The position numbers and the translations under genes were made by a program. From JAJDYQ01 sp965214035 (lineage in GTDB: Bacteria > Pseudomonadota > Gammaproteobacteria > JAJDYQ01), in contig OZ243932.1 in the NCBI GenBank assembly GCA_965214035.1, forward strand, positions 682,001 through 746,000: a stretch of DNA of 64,000 bases, given 5' to 3'. Shown in pieces: positions 34,816 to 44,117 of this stretch (the first letter of the stretch is position 1; every line of letters begins with the position of its first letter). The notes under the pieces were generated by a model, which was not told the DNA's origin, searched no databases, and saw only the letters and a program-made list of their open reading frames with translations.

Positions 34816-35865
34816 CTATTGGAGGTATGCGCCGAAGACCCCCAGCAGACTGGCGTCATCGCCATCTGCACCGAATGTTCCGGCGACTGAAGTCGGATGG
34901 TCGGTGGCACTGTCACCATCACCAAAGAATTGACCGCCCCATTTGCCGGCGAAGTCGCTGCCATCAAACGTCATGCTGGTATCGCCAGTGAAAAATCCGG
35001 AGTCACCACTACCGATATTGGCCGACCCCAACATTAACACCGGATCCCCTGCAACAGCTTCCCCGTCCACCGTGACAGTATCGATCTGTCCACTAATGGT
35101 GCCAAGGGCAGAATTATTACCAAAATCAGCCGTCAGCTTGGCAGCGGCCTCGAAGAAGAAGTTTGTATCATCGGTGGTATATATGCCGGTTGCCGGCCCT
35201 TGGTATTGTGCCACCGAGGTCAGCCCCGCGATATTAGCCTGCGTGAACGGGTCGTTGCCATCTACAAAGACGCCGGTCTCGTAATCATCAAGGCTTGTTG
35301 CATCGTCTGGAATGAATATCCAGAGACCTCCGGCCAGATAGTCCGTGTCGCTAGATCCCTCATAGTCGGTATAGACATCAACGAACAGATCCCCTGCGAC
35401 AGAGCCCGTTTCCAGATCGCCTGCTTCCACGCTCCGGTAGAACTCCACGGCGCTCTCTACCGTCGTAGATACCCGTTCAAATAGCTGCGTTCCTTTGGGT
35501 TCATCGAATACATACTCGACGTCGCTACGCTCTGTCGCATCTTCCGTATCGAGTATAGTGATGCCATCGTAGTTGATCTCGAAGCGGCGCGCATTAGCAT
35601 CGGAGCCGCTTACTGTAACTTCAATGGTATCATCACTTACAGGATTGCCGCCGTCGCTAGTCACATCCGAGGACTGGGTAACGCTGCCCACCTTTGGTTC
35701 GGCTGTGGCTGCGACATCGGCATGCCTCGCCTCAGAGGCAAGAGATGGCCGGGTATTACTGCCGCCTCCGCCGCCACCACCACCACCACAGCCAGACAGC
35801 GCGAGCATCGCGACTACGGCTATTGCGATGCTATGTCGATTGCGGGATTGCGGGATTGTAATCAT
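34816..35865 (-). CDS. Surface lipoprotein with TbpB-like C-terminal domain (candidate Slam substrate)
   Basis: 349 residues. Lipobox MLALSGC followed by a run of nine or ten glycines and then a low-complexity tether, the layout of surface lipoproteins such as TbpB. The middle is unrecognised. The C-terminus, KWGGQFFGDG...HPTSVAGTFGA......LLGVFGA, matches the transferrin-binding-protein-like small barrel found in many Slam-dependent lipoproteins. CGAAAGGAAACTAGC gives a good ribosome site. Ligand unknown: no TonB receptor is adjacent, so iron acquisition is not shown. Confidence 0.75.
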   Translation of the reverse strand: MITIPQSRNRHSIAIAVVAMLALSGCGGGGGGGGGSNTRPSLASEARHADVAATAEPKVGSVTQSSDVTSDGGNPVSDDTIEVTVSGSDANARRFEINYDGITILDTEDATERSDVEYVFDEPKGTQLFERVSTTVESAVEFYRSVEAGDLETGSVAGDLFVDVYTDYEGSSDTDYLAGGLWIFIPDDATSLDDYETGVFVDGNDPFTQANIAGLTSVAQYQGPATGIYTTDDTNFFFEAAAKLTADFGNNSALGTISGQIDTVTVDGEAVAGDPVLMLGSANIGSGDSGFFTGDTSMTFDGSDFAGKWGGQFFGDGDSATDHPTSVAGTFGADGDDASLLGVFGAYLQ

Positions 35866-36119
35866 GCTAGTTTCCTTTCGGTATAAGTTAAGAGTATAAG
35901 CTCAGAAACATACTGCACCTGAACCAAGGTATTATGGTAACACACTCACTAAGCGTAGCACAATTCCTGAATTACGGACAAAAATTCAGGAAGTTTATTG
36001 ACGCGCATGAGAGGCTGGACCGATGGCGCTAATCAGGACAGCAGTGTTTTTTGATATTGTTATCTTAGGGAGTTTCTGATTAGTTCAGTTATTATCTTGC
36101 TGCTTTATTTTCTCAACAG
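35866..36119. other. Upstream region of the lipoprotein gene, no gene
   Basis: About 250 AT-rich bases that should hold the lipoprotein promoter; I see no convincing -35/-10 pair or open frame with family resemblance. Confidence 0.4.
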
Positions 36120-36126
36120 TGATATT

Positions 36127-36412
36127 GGCCATGCGCCAAAAGGCTCTGTCCGATACTGGCTTTGACAAGTACAGTAAAAAGACCCACAGGGGCGCCAGAC
36201 GCGCAAAGGCAGGCAATGGTACTTCGGCATGAAGGCGCATATTGGCGTGGGCTCTCGCAGCAAGCTGATTCATTCGGTGGATGGCGACCCCGGCCAATGT
36301 ACACGATTCGCAGGTGTTGGCTGACCTGTTGCATGGAGGCGAGACACGGGTCTGGGGAGATTCGGCCTATGCGAGACAAAAGGCCGTGCTCTTGAAGGCA
36401 GCGCCAGCAGCT
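36127..36412 (+). pseudogene. IS5-family transposase remnant (N-terminal and central parts)
   Basis: Starts near 36131 with MRQKALSDTGFDKYSKKTH, the conserved start of IS5-type transposases, then jumps by internal deletion to RKGRQWYFGMKAHIGVGSRSKLIHSV, shifts frame, and continues ANVHDSQVLADLLHGGETRVWGDSAYARQKAVL. It breaks off at GCCAGCAG, where IS3-like sequence begins. Same orientation as the 33.2 kb remnant. Confidence 0.75.
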
Positions 36413-36930
36413 TGAGCTTGAGCAGACAGTACACCCGCCACACACGCTTGTGGTTCCAGCCGTGCCCCTGGCGCTTCAAGCGCCGGAACAGCTTCCAGAA
36501 ACCCAGTCCGGGCTGGCTGCATGGTTCATGTGCTCAATGCCTCAGCCAGTTGACGATCCCGCTCCAGTCGATTGACCAACGGCTTGTACCAAGCCGACCG
36601 AGACAGACTTGCACTGTGGCAGGCCCGTTGTACACAAAGGCTGTGCGTATCGATCAGGTACGCCATAACCTCGCGCTTCTCGGTCGGCCTTGGAGCTTTT
36701 TTTCGATCAAGTCCTTCAACGCCATGTTCTCCGGCGCCCTATCCGCAAACAGGCGCCTGAGCTTGGTATTCTCTGGCTTTGAGTGCCTTGTGCAGACGCT
36801 GGCCTAATCGCTGGAAGCGTTTCGAGCGGTGGCAGGCGCCGTTGTCGGTCATCATGCGGGAGTAGGAGACCCGAGTGAACAATCTGGTGAGAGATCACAG
36901 CTGGCCTGCGAACCGTCCGCTTGATGGCGA
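36413..36930 (-). pseudogene. IS3-family OrfA/OrfB remnant, badly broken
   Basis: Read on the minus strand in shifting frames, fragments resemble IS3 proteins: a C-terminal OrfA piece (LRRLFADRAPENMALKDLIEKK) near 36780-36700, an OrfB start (REVMAYLIDTHSLCVQRAC..LSRSAWYKP) at about 36680-36590, and GHGWNHKRVWRVYCLLKL near 36470-36415. Several frameshifts and deletions; not functional. It abuts the IS5 remnant. Confidence 0.6.
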
Positions 36931-37047
36931 GGCTTGTGCTCACCCCCTGTCTTGCCTTGTTTGCCGCCGCATTCGCATACAGTGGGTTTGATTAAAATAC
37001 GATATACTGCCGGCCGGCTACAAAGAATCCCAAGCTATCTCTCCTCA

Positions 37048-37971
37048 ATGACCTGCGCCCTGGAAATCACCAATCTGCACAAAACCTATAAAAACGGTTT
37101 CGTTGCCTTGCGCGGCGTTGATCTGCGTGTCGAACAGGGTGATTTTTTTGCCCTGCTCGGCCCGAATGGAGCCGGCAAGTCAACCGCTATCGGTATTATT
37201 ACCTCGTTGATCAACAAAACCGATGGTCGAGTGTCCATCTATGGTCATGATATTGACACTCACTTTGCTGAAGCCAAATCCTGTATCGGGGTGCTGCCCC
37301 AGGAATTTAATTTCAATGTCTGGGAGCCTGTTGAAGAAATTCTCGTCAATCAGGCCGGGTACTACGGGATAGAGCGTTCCAATGCCTACTCCCGTGCTGA
37401 GCATCGGCTCAGGCAGTTGGGTTTATGGGACAAGCGCCGCGAGATCGCCCGTAACCTTTCCGGTGGTATGAAGCGTCGCATGATGATTGCCCGTGCATTG
37501 ATGCACGATCCCCGGCTCCTGATACTCGATGAACCGACTGCCGGGGTCGATATAGAAAATCGTCGTACCATGTGGGATTTCCTGACCCGACTCAACCAGC
37601 AGGGGATGACGATCATTCTCACCACTCACTATCTGGAAGAGGCGGAAAACCTGTGTCGCAATATCGCTATTATTGACGAAGGGCGGGTTATCGAACATAC
37701 CGGCACCAAGGAACTGATTAACCGTTTGGGCAGTGAAACCTTTGTTCTTGATCTGGAAAACAGAGTGGCCGAGCTTCCTCGTCTGGATTGTCATGCCGTG
37801 CGTGTGATTGACGGTTCCACTCTGGAGGTAGATATTGATCAGGGTGCGGGCATCAGCAGCCTGTTTGATGCCCTTAGTCATACAGGCATCAGGGTGCTCA
37901 GTATGCGCAATAAGACTAACCGGCTGGAACAATTGTTCATGCAGATGGTTGATGACAGGAAGCATCCGTGA
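37048..37971 (+). CDS. yadG: ABC transporter ATP-binding protein, YadG-like
   Basis: 307 residues from the ATG at 37048 (MTCALEITNLHKTYKNGFVAL); upstream in-frame codons lie in IS-derived DNA. Walker A GPNGAGKST, signature LSGGMKRR, Walker B LLILDEPTAG, H-loop TTHYLEEAE. The C-terminus has the extra regulatory segment of DrrA-like export ATPases. Overlaps the permease start by four bases, so they form one exporter of unknown substrate. Confidence 0.85.
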   Translation: MTCALEITNLHKTYKNGFVALRGVDLRVEQGDFFALLGPNGAGKSTAIGIITSLINKTDGRVSIYGHDIDTHFAEAKSCIGVLPQEFNFNVWEPVEEILVNQAGYYGIERSNAYSRAEHRLRQLGLWDKRREIARNLSGGMKRRMMIARALMHDPRLLILDEPTAGVDIENRRTMWDFLTRLNQQGMTIILTTHYLEEAENLCRNIAIIDEGRVIEHTGTKELINRLGSETFVLDLENRVAELPRLDCHAVRVIDGSTLEVDIDQGAGISSLFDALSHTGIRVLSMRNKTNRLEQLFMQMVDDRKHP

Positions 37972-38741
37972 ACGCATCGAAGCAGTGGATAGCGTTCAAA
38001 ACCATTGTCATCAAGGAGTTTCTGCGCTTCATTCGTATCTGGAAGCAGACCATTTTGCCCCCAATGATCACCACTGGTCTGTACTTTATTATCTTCGGCA
38101 ATCTGATCGGTGGTCGTATCGGAGAACTGGAAGGTTACCGGTATGTCGATTTCATCGCGCCGGGGTTGATACTGATGACCGTCATTACACAAAGCTATGC
38201 AAATACGGTAGCGTCCTTTTTTCTGGCCAAATTCCAGCGTAATATTGAGGAACTGATGGTCAGCCCGACACCGGACTACATCATTATATTCGGCTACGCC
38301 AGCGGCGGCATAGCCCGCGGTATTATTGTCGGACTTGCGGTGACCGTTGTGTCGATGTTTTTTGCCGATCTCGGCGTCCATAATTTTGCTGTTCTTGTCA
38401 GTATTGTCGTATTGACCGCCACATTGTTTTCGCTGGCAGGTATTGTCAATGGCGTCTATGCCAAAACCTTTGATGATATTTCGATTATTCCGACCTTTAT
38501 TCTGGCACCATTGACCTATCTTGGTGGTATTTTTTATTCCATCTCGTTGCTTCCTGAGTTCTGGCAGGATATGTCACTTGCCAACCCGATACTGTACATG
38601 ATCAATGCTTTCCGCTATGGCTTTATCGGTATCACGGACATTGACTTGTGGTTCTCCTATGGTATCATTTTGACCTTTATTGCGTTGCTGTATGCCTACA
38701 CCATGTATCTGGTGAAAGCCGGTCATGGTATTCGCTCCTGA
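37968..38741 (+). CDS. yadH: ABC-2 type permease, YadH-like
   Basis: 257 residues, GTG start overlapping the yadG stop (GTGA). Six hydrophobic segments, with the ABC-2 features FIAPGLILMTVITQSYANT, a central cytoplasmic EELMVSPTPDY and LAPLTYLGGIFYSISLLP. Inner-membrane half of the exporter with the preceding ATPase; closest in character to E. coli YadH. Substrate unknown. Confidence 0.85.
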   Translation: MNASKQWIAFKTIVIKEFLRFIRIWKQTILPPMITTGLYFIIFGNLIGGRIGELEGYRYVDFIAPGLILMTVITQSYANTVASFFLAKFQRNIEELMVSPTPDYIIIFGYASGGIARGIIVGLAVTVVSMFFADLGVHNFAVLVSIVVLTATLFSLAGIVNGVYAKTFDDISIIPTFILAPLTYLGGIFYSISLLPEFWQDMSLANPILYMINAFRYGFIGITDIDLWFSYGIILTFIALLYAYTMYLVKAGHGIRS

Positions 38742-38777
38742 TGCGGTATGTCAGGGTCAGCACTACTTCCGATCTAC

Positions 38778-38806
38778 ACGGGCCGAAGCCGTATTATTTT
38801 TTCTTG
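38778..38806 (+). terminator. Weak intrinsic terminator after yadGH
   Basis: ACGG(G)C-CGAA-GCCGT forms a 5-bp stem with one bulge, followed by ATTATTTTTTCTT. It lies between yadH and the next ABC operon. Confidence 0.35.
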
Positions 38807-38841
38807 AAGCTCCCGGATTGAAGCTGTAAAGTTCGCGCCCC

Positions 38842-39807
38842 ATGAGTACCTTGTTAAAAGCGACACAGTTAAGCCGTTTTTACGGCGATTTTCAGGCTGT
38901 GAAAAATGCCTCGGTTACCCTCAATCAGGGGGACATAATGGGGCTGCTTGGCCCCAATGGCGCTGGTAAAACCACGACGATGGATATGCTGGCTGGTAAT
39001 CTTGCACCGTCTTCGGGAAATATAGAAATCAAGGGTGTCAATCTGCTTGACGAACCGAAACGTGCCAAGCAATCCATCGGCTATCTGCCGGAACAGCCGC
39101 CGGTGTATCGCGACCTTACCGTGGATGAGTATCTGCGATATTGCGCACGCCTGCATGGTATCCGGCGCCAACAGATAGCCGGATCAGTTGATCGTGCCCG
39201 CGAACGTACCGGACTGGTCGATACCGGCAGGCGCCTCATCGGCAACTTATCAAAAGGTTATCAGCAGCGTGTCGGCATTGCTCAAGCGATTATCCATGAG
39301 CCGGATGTGATTATTCTTGATGAACCCACGGTTGGTCTCGACCCAATCCAGATACATGAAATTCGGGAGCTCATCCGGGAACTGGGTACACGTCACGGGG
39401 TGATTCTTTCCACGCATATCCTGCCGGAGGTGCAGACCATCTGTAACCGCGTCCATATTCTGTATGAGGGTCGCATTGCCTACGATGATGCCAGTACCGA
39501 TCAACAGTCTCACCCGGAAATTCTGGTTCGTTTCAATCGACCGGCCGATCTGGACAGCCTTGGTGGGCTCGGCGGGATTATAGAAATTCAAAGTCTGGAA
39601 AACAACGGTTATCGCATTATCCACAGCAATAACCCGAATCCTGCCGATGAGATTGCCCGGCTGGCAGTGGAGGGTAAGTGGGGATTACTTGAGTTGACAC
39701 CGGCTTCTCCGGGATTGGAACAGGTGTTCCTGAATCTGGCGCGGGGCGAGCAATTCCGTGACACCAGCACCGACTATGAAACAGGAAAAAATGGAGCTGC
39801 CGCATGA
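38842..39807 (+). CDS. ABC transporter ATP-binding protein, GldA-like
   Basis: 321 residues. Walker A GPNGAGKTT, signature LSKGYQQRVG, Walker B VIILDEPTVGLDP. It heads a four-gene set (ATPase, ABC-2 permease, GldG-like auxiliary protein, DUF4340 protein) found in many bacteria. In Bacteroidetes GldA/F/G take part in gliding motility; in gammaproteobacteria the role is unknown, so a gliding name would mislead. Overlaps the permease by four bases. Confidence 0.85.
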   Translation: MSTLLKATQLSRFYGDFQAVKNASVTLNQGDIMGLLGPNGAGKTTTMDMLAGNLAPSSGNIEIKGVNLLDEPKRAKQSIGYLPEQPPVYRDLTVDEYLRYCARLHGIRRQQIAGSVDRARERTGLVDTGRRLIGNLSKGYQQRVGIAQAIIHEPDVIILDEPTVGLDPIQIHEIRELIRELGTRHGVILSTHILPEVQTICNRVHILYEGRIAYDDASTDQQSHPEILVRFNRPADLDSLGGLGGIIEIQSLENNGYRIIHSNNPNPADEIARLAVEGKWGLLELTPASPGLEQVFLNLARGEQFRDTSTDYETGKNGAAA

Positions 39808-40556
39808 TACATGTTATTGCCTCCCATGAATTACGCCGCATGATGCTGTCGCCGCTGGCCTGGGTTATTCTGGCACTTATACAATTTCTGGCGGCATTAC
39901 AGTTTCTCAACAGTGTGGAGGAATTCATGCTCAATCAGCCTCGGCTATTGAACTACGAAAATCCACCGGGTGTCAGCGACTGGGTTGTAGCATCGGTGTT
40001 TGCGGATGTTGCCTTTATGCTGCTCATGGTTATTCCCATAATTACCATGCGCAGCCTGAGTGCCGAGCGCCGCGACAAAACCATGAGTCTGTTACTGTCC
40101 TCACCGGTTTCCATGACTGAAATTGTACTGGGGAAATATGTTGGTACGCTTTACTTTCTACTGATCATGGTTGGCGTGATCTGCATCATGCCTCTCTCGC
40201 TTATGTTTGGCACCTCGCTTGATACCGGTAAATTGCTTGCCGGCGCATCAGGGTTGTTTCTGATGCTGGCGGCTTTATCCGCGGCGGGACTGTTTATTTC
40301 CAGTATGACAAACTCACCGGCTGTATCGGCTGTTGCTTCATTCTTTTTGTTATTTGCCCTGTGGTTGATGTTCTGGCTCAACAGCGGTGGGCAAAAACTT
40401 TCCAGCGTGATGGAATATATCTCTTTGCTGAATCATTTTATTCCCTTTTTACAGGGCAGCATCAGCACCAACGATGCCATGTACTTCATTCTGTTTGCCG
40501 TGACTTTTCTGGTATTCACCGTGCGCAGGCTGGATATCCAGCGCTTGCAGGGATGA
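39804..40556 (+). CDS. ABC-2 type permease, GldF-like
   Basis: 250 residues with six membrane segments. SLSAERRDKTMSLLLSSPVSMTEIVLGKY is the typical ABC-2 cytoplasmic helix pair. ATGA overlaps join it to the ATPase before and the GldG-like gene after it. Works with the GldA-like ATPase at the inner membrane; substrate unknown. Confidence 0.83.
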   Translation: MIHVIASHELRRMMLSPLAWVILALIQFLAALQFLNSVEEFMLNQPRLLNYENPPGVSDWVVASVFADVAFMLLMVIPIITMRSLSAERRDKTMSLLLSSPVSMTEIVLGKYVGTLYFLLIMVGVICIMPLSLMFGTSLDTGKLLAGASGLFLMLAALSAAGLFISSMTNSPAVSAVASFFLLFALWLMFWLNSGGQKLSSVMEYISLLNHFIPFLQGSISTNDAMYFILFAVTFLVFTVRRLDIQRLQG

Positions 40557-41917
40557 GTAGCATGATGTCACGCCTGCAAAATATAATATTTGCTGTGCTT
40601 TTTCTGGCTATCATGGGATTATTTGCCTGGCTGAGTGAACGTTATCAATATGAGTTTGACCTGACCTGGGGCAACCGAAACTCTTTAACAGAAGCCTCCG
40701 TAAGACTGATTGAGCAGCTGGATGAACCGGTTGTGGTCACGGCTTTTATTCGTGATGATAATCGGGCTATCCGTGATCCGATTGAGAAAGTCGTCGGGCG
40801 CTACCGACGCCACAAATCGGATATTGAACTCGAATATCTGAATCCGGACCAAGTGCCGCAACTGGTGCGGGAACATGGTATTACAGCGGATGGTGAGCTG
40901 CTGGTGCAGTATGGTGAGCGTCAGGAAACTACCACAGACATCAGCGAAAAATCCATTACCCATCTCCTTACGCGGCTTTCCAGTGAAACGTCACGTTATG
41001 TGGCTTTCATTGAAGGTCATGGTGAACGTAACCTGCTCGGTCAGGCCAATCATGATCTCGGCACATGGGGCGATCAGCTGAGCAACAAGGGATTTCAGAT
41101 ACAGCCCTTAAATCTGGCAAAAACACAGGGCGTAGTAGACAATATCCGCACATTGGTGATCGCTTCTCCACGCACATCCTATTTGCCTGGCGAAATTTAC
41201 CTGATAGAGCAATATCTGGATAAGGGAGGCAATTTGTTGCTTATGATCGATCCAGATACCAGTCAATCGCTGGCCCCGGTTCTTGCCGGACTGGATATAC
41301 AACAATTACCTGGCATTGTGGTGGATGCTGCCACCCAGTTGCTGGGTATTACCAATCCCACTTTTGCCCTGGCGGTTGATTATCCGCGACATATCATTAC
41401 TAGGGGGCTGCACAGCCAGACTATTTTTCCACAGGCCAGTGGTCTGGTCCTCGCTGAGGAAAGCGGCTGGAATGCGACCCCGTTCATTCAAACCCTGCCG
41501 AGAAGCTGGACGGAGACTGACATCCTCAGGGAGCAGCAAAACATTTCATTCGACCCGGAGACAGAAGAGCGTCCCGGCCCGATTATCATCGGTTATGCTT
41601 TGGAACGGCCCTTTGAGAGCGCGGATAATCAAGAAGCAGACGGTCAAACACAGCGCATCATTGTTATGGGTGACAGCGACTTCCTCTCAAACAGCTATCT
41701 TGGTAACGGTCAGAATCTGGAACTCGGTATTTCCATCATGCAGTGGCTCAGCCACAATGACTCACAGATTGATATTGGTACGGTGAGGGCCCCCGATGTC
41801 CGATTAAATATAAATCAGGCGGGTGCTCTGGCGTTGCTGCTGGTATTTGTTATTGCCCTGCCTCTGGTGCTGCTGGGTGCCGGAGCTGTCGTCTGGTTGA
41901 AACGACGCAGACAGTAA
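40553..41917 (+). CDS. GldG-like ABC auxiliary protein (Gldg family)
   Basis: 454 residues from the ATG at 40553 (MSSMMSRLQ), which overlaps the permease stop (ATGA). One N-terminal membrane segment (IIFAVLFLAIMGLFAWLSE), a large periplasmic region beginning with LTWGNRNSLTEAS, containing AFIEGHGERNLLG and IVMGDSDFLSN, and a C-terminal membrane segment followed by KRRRQ. This is the GldG / IFT52-like fold family. It likely docks to the permease; biochemical role unknown. Confidence 0.8.
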   Translation: MSSMMSRLQNIIFAVLFLAIMGLFAWLSERYQYEFDLTWGNRNSLTEASVRLIEQLDEPVVVTAFIRDDNRAIRDPIEKVVGRYRRHKSDIELEYLNPDQVPQLVREHGITADGELLVQYGERQETTTDISEKSITHLLTRLSSETSRYVAFIEGHGERNLLGQANHDLGTWGDQLSNKGFQIQPLNLAKTQGVVDNIRTLVIASPRTSYLPGEIYLIEQYLDKGGNLLLMIDPDTSQSLAPVLAGLDIQQLPGIVVDAATQLLGITNPTFALAVDYPRHIITRGLHSQTIFPQASGLVLAEESGWNATPFIQTLPRSWTETDILREQQNISFDPETEERPGPIIIGYALERPFESADNQEADGQTQRIIVMGDSDFLSNSYLGNGQNLELGISIMQWLSHNDSQIDIGTVRAPDVRLNINQAGALALLLVFVIALPLVLLGAGAVVWLKRRRQ

Positions 41918-41923
41918 TTATTC

Positions 41924-42727
41924 ATGGACAGGCATCAAAGCGACCGATGGTTCGTTAACCTTGCCCTCCTGGGTGGCGCTATTATTCTGCTCGCTGTGCT
42001 GATCTTTGATAACTCCGAAACATCGCAGGGTCCGAATACCCTGAGCAGCCTGCTTCCAGATGAAATAACACGAATACAAATCCTCCGCTCCGGCAAACAA
42101 ACTATTGAGCTATCCAGGCAATCTGCTTATTGGGAGATGGAATCTCCTCTTCAGGGACGAGTGGATAACGCCGTACTGCAACGTGTATTGAGCATTGCCG
42201 GTCTGGAAATTGTCTCGCACATCGATCCTGAAAGCCTGCAACTTGAAAATTTCGGTCTTCAGTCGCCGAAGATAAGCCTGATTATCAATGATACCGTGAT
42301 TGGCTTTGGTGACTTACAGCCGGTAGATAAACTGCGCTATCTGCTGATCAAAAATACCATCTATCTGGTGGCAGACCAACACATGTCCCAGTTAAATACC
42401 GGCAGCGTGTCCTATATTGATCGTCACCTTATTCCAGAGGGGGATATCATTCGGGAAATTCTTGTCGATGGTAACAGTATTGAGCTGACCGATGACGTCA
42501 GGGCTCGTTGGCAGCTTATCAAGGCGAACTGGGTCAGCCACATTGATGATGCCGGCGGTGAAACTGGTGCAAAAGTACAAATCAGGTTGCAAAATCAGGA
42601 TGCGCTCCCGATTGAATATCTGGCTGTTAAGCGGGAAGCGGCATTGGTGCTGACCAGAGGAGGCCTTGAGTACCATCTGGGTCACAATGCAATCGATATA
42701 CTGGGTCTGCCGCTTGCGGGTTCATAA
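41924..42727 (+). CDS. DUF4340 domain-containing protein
   Basis: 267 residues: one N-terminal membrane segment (FVNLALLGGAIILLAVLIF), then a periplasmic domain with DEITRIQILRSGKQTIEL..WEMESPL..RVDN and FGDLQPVDKLRYLLI, the repeated DUF4340 pattern. Begins six bases after the GldG-like gene and is probably part of the same complex. Function undescribed. Confidence 0.8.
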   Translation: MDRHQSDRWFVNLALLGGAIILLAVLIFDNSETSQGPNTLSSLLPDEITRIQILRSGKQTIELSRQSAYWEMESPLQGRVDNAVLQRVLSIAGLEIVSHIDPESLQLENFGLQSPKISLIINDTVIGFGDLQPVDKLRYLLIKNTIYLVADQHMSQLNTGSVSYIDRHLIPEGDIIREILVDGNSIELTDDVRARWQLIKANWVSHIDDAGGETGAKVQIRLQNQDALPIEYLAVKREAALVLTRGGLEYHLGHNAIDILGLPLAGS

Positions 42728-42759
42728 ACAGCAGTTTCAGTTCCAGCCGGACAGACCTC

Positions 42760-43575
42760 ATGCCTGAGCTGCCTGAAGTAGAAACGACACGCCGCGGCAT
42801 AGAACCCCATATCTGCGGTCAACAAATTATCCGGATTCTGGTCAGGAATCGGCAATTACGCTGGCCTGTGCCGACAGCACTGGAAACAAACCTGCTCGGA
42901 GTGACAACCCAAAGCATTGAGCGGCGTGCCAAATATCTGCTGTTTCATACCGGTAAAGGCGTTATGATTATGCATCTGGGCATGTCGGGCAGTCTGCATA
43001 TCGCGATAGCTGGCGATCAGATCAACAAGCATGATCACCTGGAGATTGAATTTTCAAACGGCAGGTTACTGCGATTGAACGACCCAAGGCGTTTCAGTAG
43101 CCTGCACTGGACCACGTTACCCGTTGAGGCGCATCGGTTGATCAGGCCGCTGGGGCCGGAACCTTTGGGTGCCGCTTTCACCGAAGATCATTTGTATCAC
43201 AAATCTCGCAACCGTACAGTTGCCATTAAAAATTTCATTATGGACAGTCATATTGTGGCCGGTATTGGTAATATTTATGCTTCCGAATCGCTTTTTCTGT
43301 CTGGTATTCACCCCCGGCGAGGTGCTGGTAAGGTCTCCAAATCACGCTATGGCAAGCTGTTGAGGGCTATCAGGCAGGTATTACAGTCCGCTATAGAGGC
43401 GGGCGGTTCCACTCTCAATGATTTTTTCAGACCGGATGGCCAGCCCGGCTACTTCCAGCATCATTTTTCAGTGTACGGAAGGGCAGGGCAGCCCTGCAGA
43501 AAATGCGGTTCACCCATTAAGCAGATCACGTTGGGACAGCGTTCAACCTTTTATTGTGGTCGGTGCCAGCGCTAG
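42760..43575 (+). CDS. mutM: Formamidopyrimidine-DNA glycosylase
   Basis: 271 residues. Base-excision repair of 8-oxoguanine. MPELPEVETTRRG gives the catalytic Pro-2 and Glu-3; the helix-two-turns-helix motif is NFIMDSHIVAGIGNIYASE; the zinc finger CRKCGSPIKQITLGQRSTFYCGRCQ closes the protein. Starts 32 bases after the DUF4340 gene. mutM close to ggt-fdx-coaD is the Pseudomonas order. Confidence 0.96.
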   Translation: MPELPEVETTRRGIEPHICGQQIIRILVRNRQLRWPVPTALETNLLGVTTQSIERRAKYLLFHTGKGVMIMHLGMSGSLHIAIAGDQINKHDHLEIEFSNGRLLRLNDPRRFSSLHWTTLPVEAHRLIRPLGPEPLGAAFTEDHLYHKSRNRTVAIKNFIMDSHIVAGIGNIYASESLFLSGIHPRRGAGKVSKSRYGKLLRAIRQVLQSAIEAGGSTLNDFFRPDGQPGYFQHHFSVYGRAGQPCRKCGSPIKQITLGQRSTFYCGRCQR

Positions 43576-43602
43576 GAAAAATTCCAGTCAGGCCGGGGTT
43601 TC

Positions 43603-43944
43603 CTAATAGATCAGCCACCAGCAATAGCCGACCTTGCATAGAATATGCAAAGTCTGATCCTGTTCAACGCTAAGCCGGCCTTCGCATTTGAAGAAATCTA
43701 TAATCCAGTGCAATACAGTTTCTATCAGTCCCAGAAAGGGGTTGGCGGTAATCAGATACACTGCTCCGCCGTGTACCAGTGCATGTGCAGTCATCCAGTA
43801 ATACCATTTGGGAAAGTTTGGCCCCCTCTGTGTACCAAAATTCTTATGGCGATTTTTTCCGACACCCATGGCATCGTTTTGCAGCACAAAATCACAGACG
43901 GCGTGCCCGATTAACATTTTGAAAAAAAGCTCAAACACAATCAT
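43603..43944 (-). CDS. DUF3307 family membrane protein
   Basis: 113 residues from the ATG at 43944 (MIVFELFFKMLIGHAVCDF); an upstream ATG at 44037 would add a non-hydrophobic stretch unlike the family. Hydrophobic helices with conserved HAVCDFVLQ, HALVHGGAVY and ETVLHWIIDFFK. The His and Asp residues in membrane helices could bind metal, but the function of DUF3307 is unknown. Convergent with mutM, 27 bases apart. Confidence 0.75.
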   Translation of the reverse strand: MIVFELFFKMLIGHAVCDFVLQNDAMGVGKNRHKNFGTQRGPNFPKWYYWMTAHALVHGGAVYLITANPFLGLIETVLHWIIDFFKCEGRLSVEQDQTLHILCKVGYCWWLIY

Positions 43945-44117
43945 GTTAGTATCTGTGAGCTTTTGGTGAGAAAAGGGATGACCTGTGAATCGTTGAATTG
44001 GCACAGGGAGTTGTTTGATGCATATTAGAGGCATCAACTAATGATAAATGTATGCGCATACTACTTATTTACTACCATTATGCGGCATGTGCCAGAAACC
44101 AGTTTCAATTTTGTGAA

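Noticed and set aside
40361..40552. Upstream extension of the GldG-like gene
   Set aside because: It lies wholly inside the permease gene in another frame; the ATGA overlap at 40553 is the natural start.
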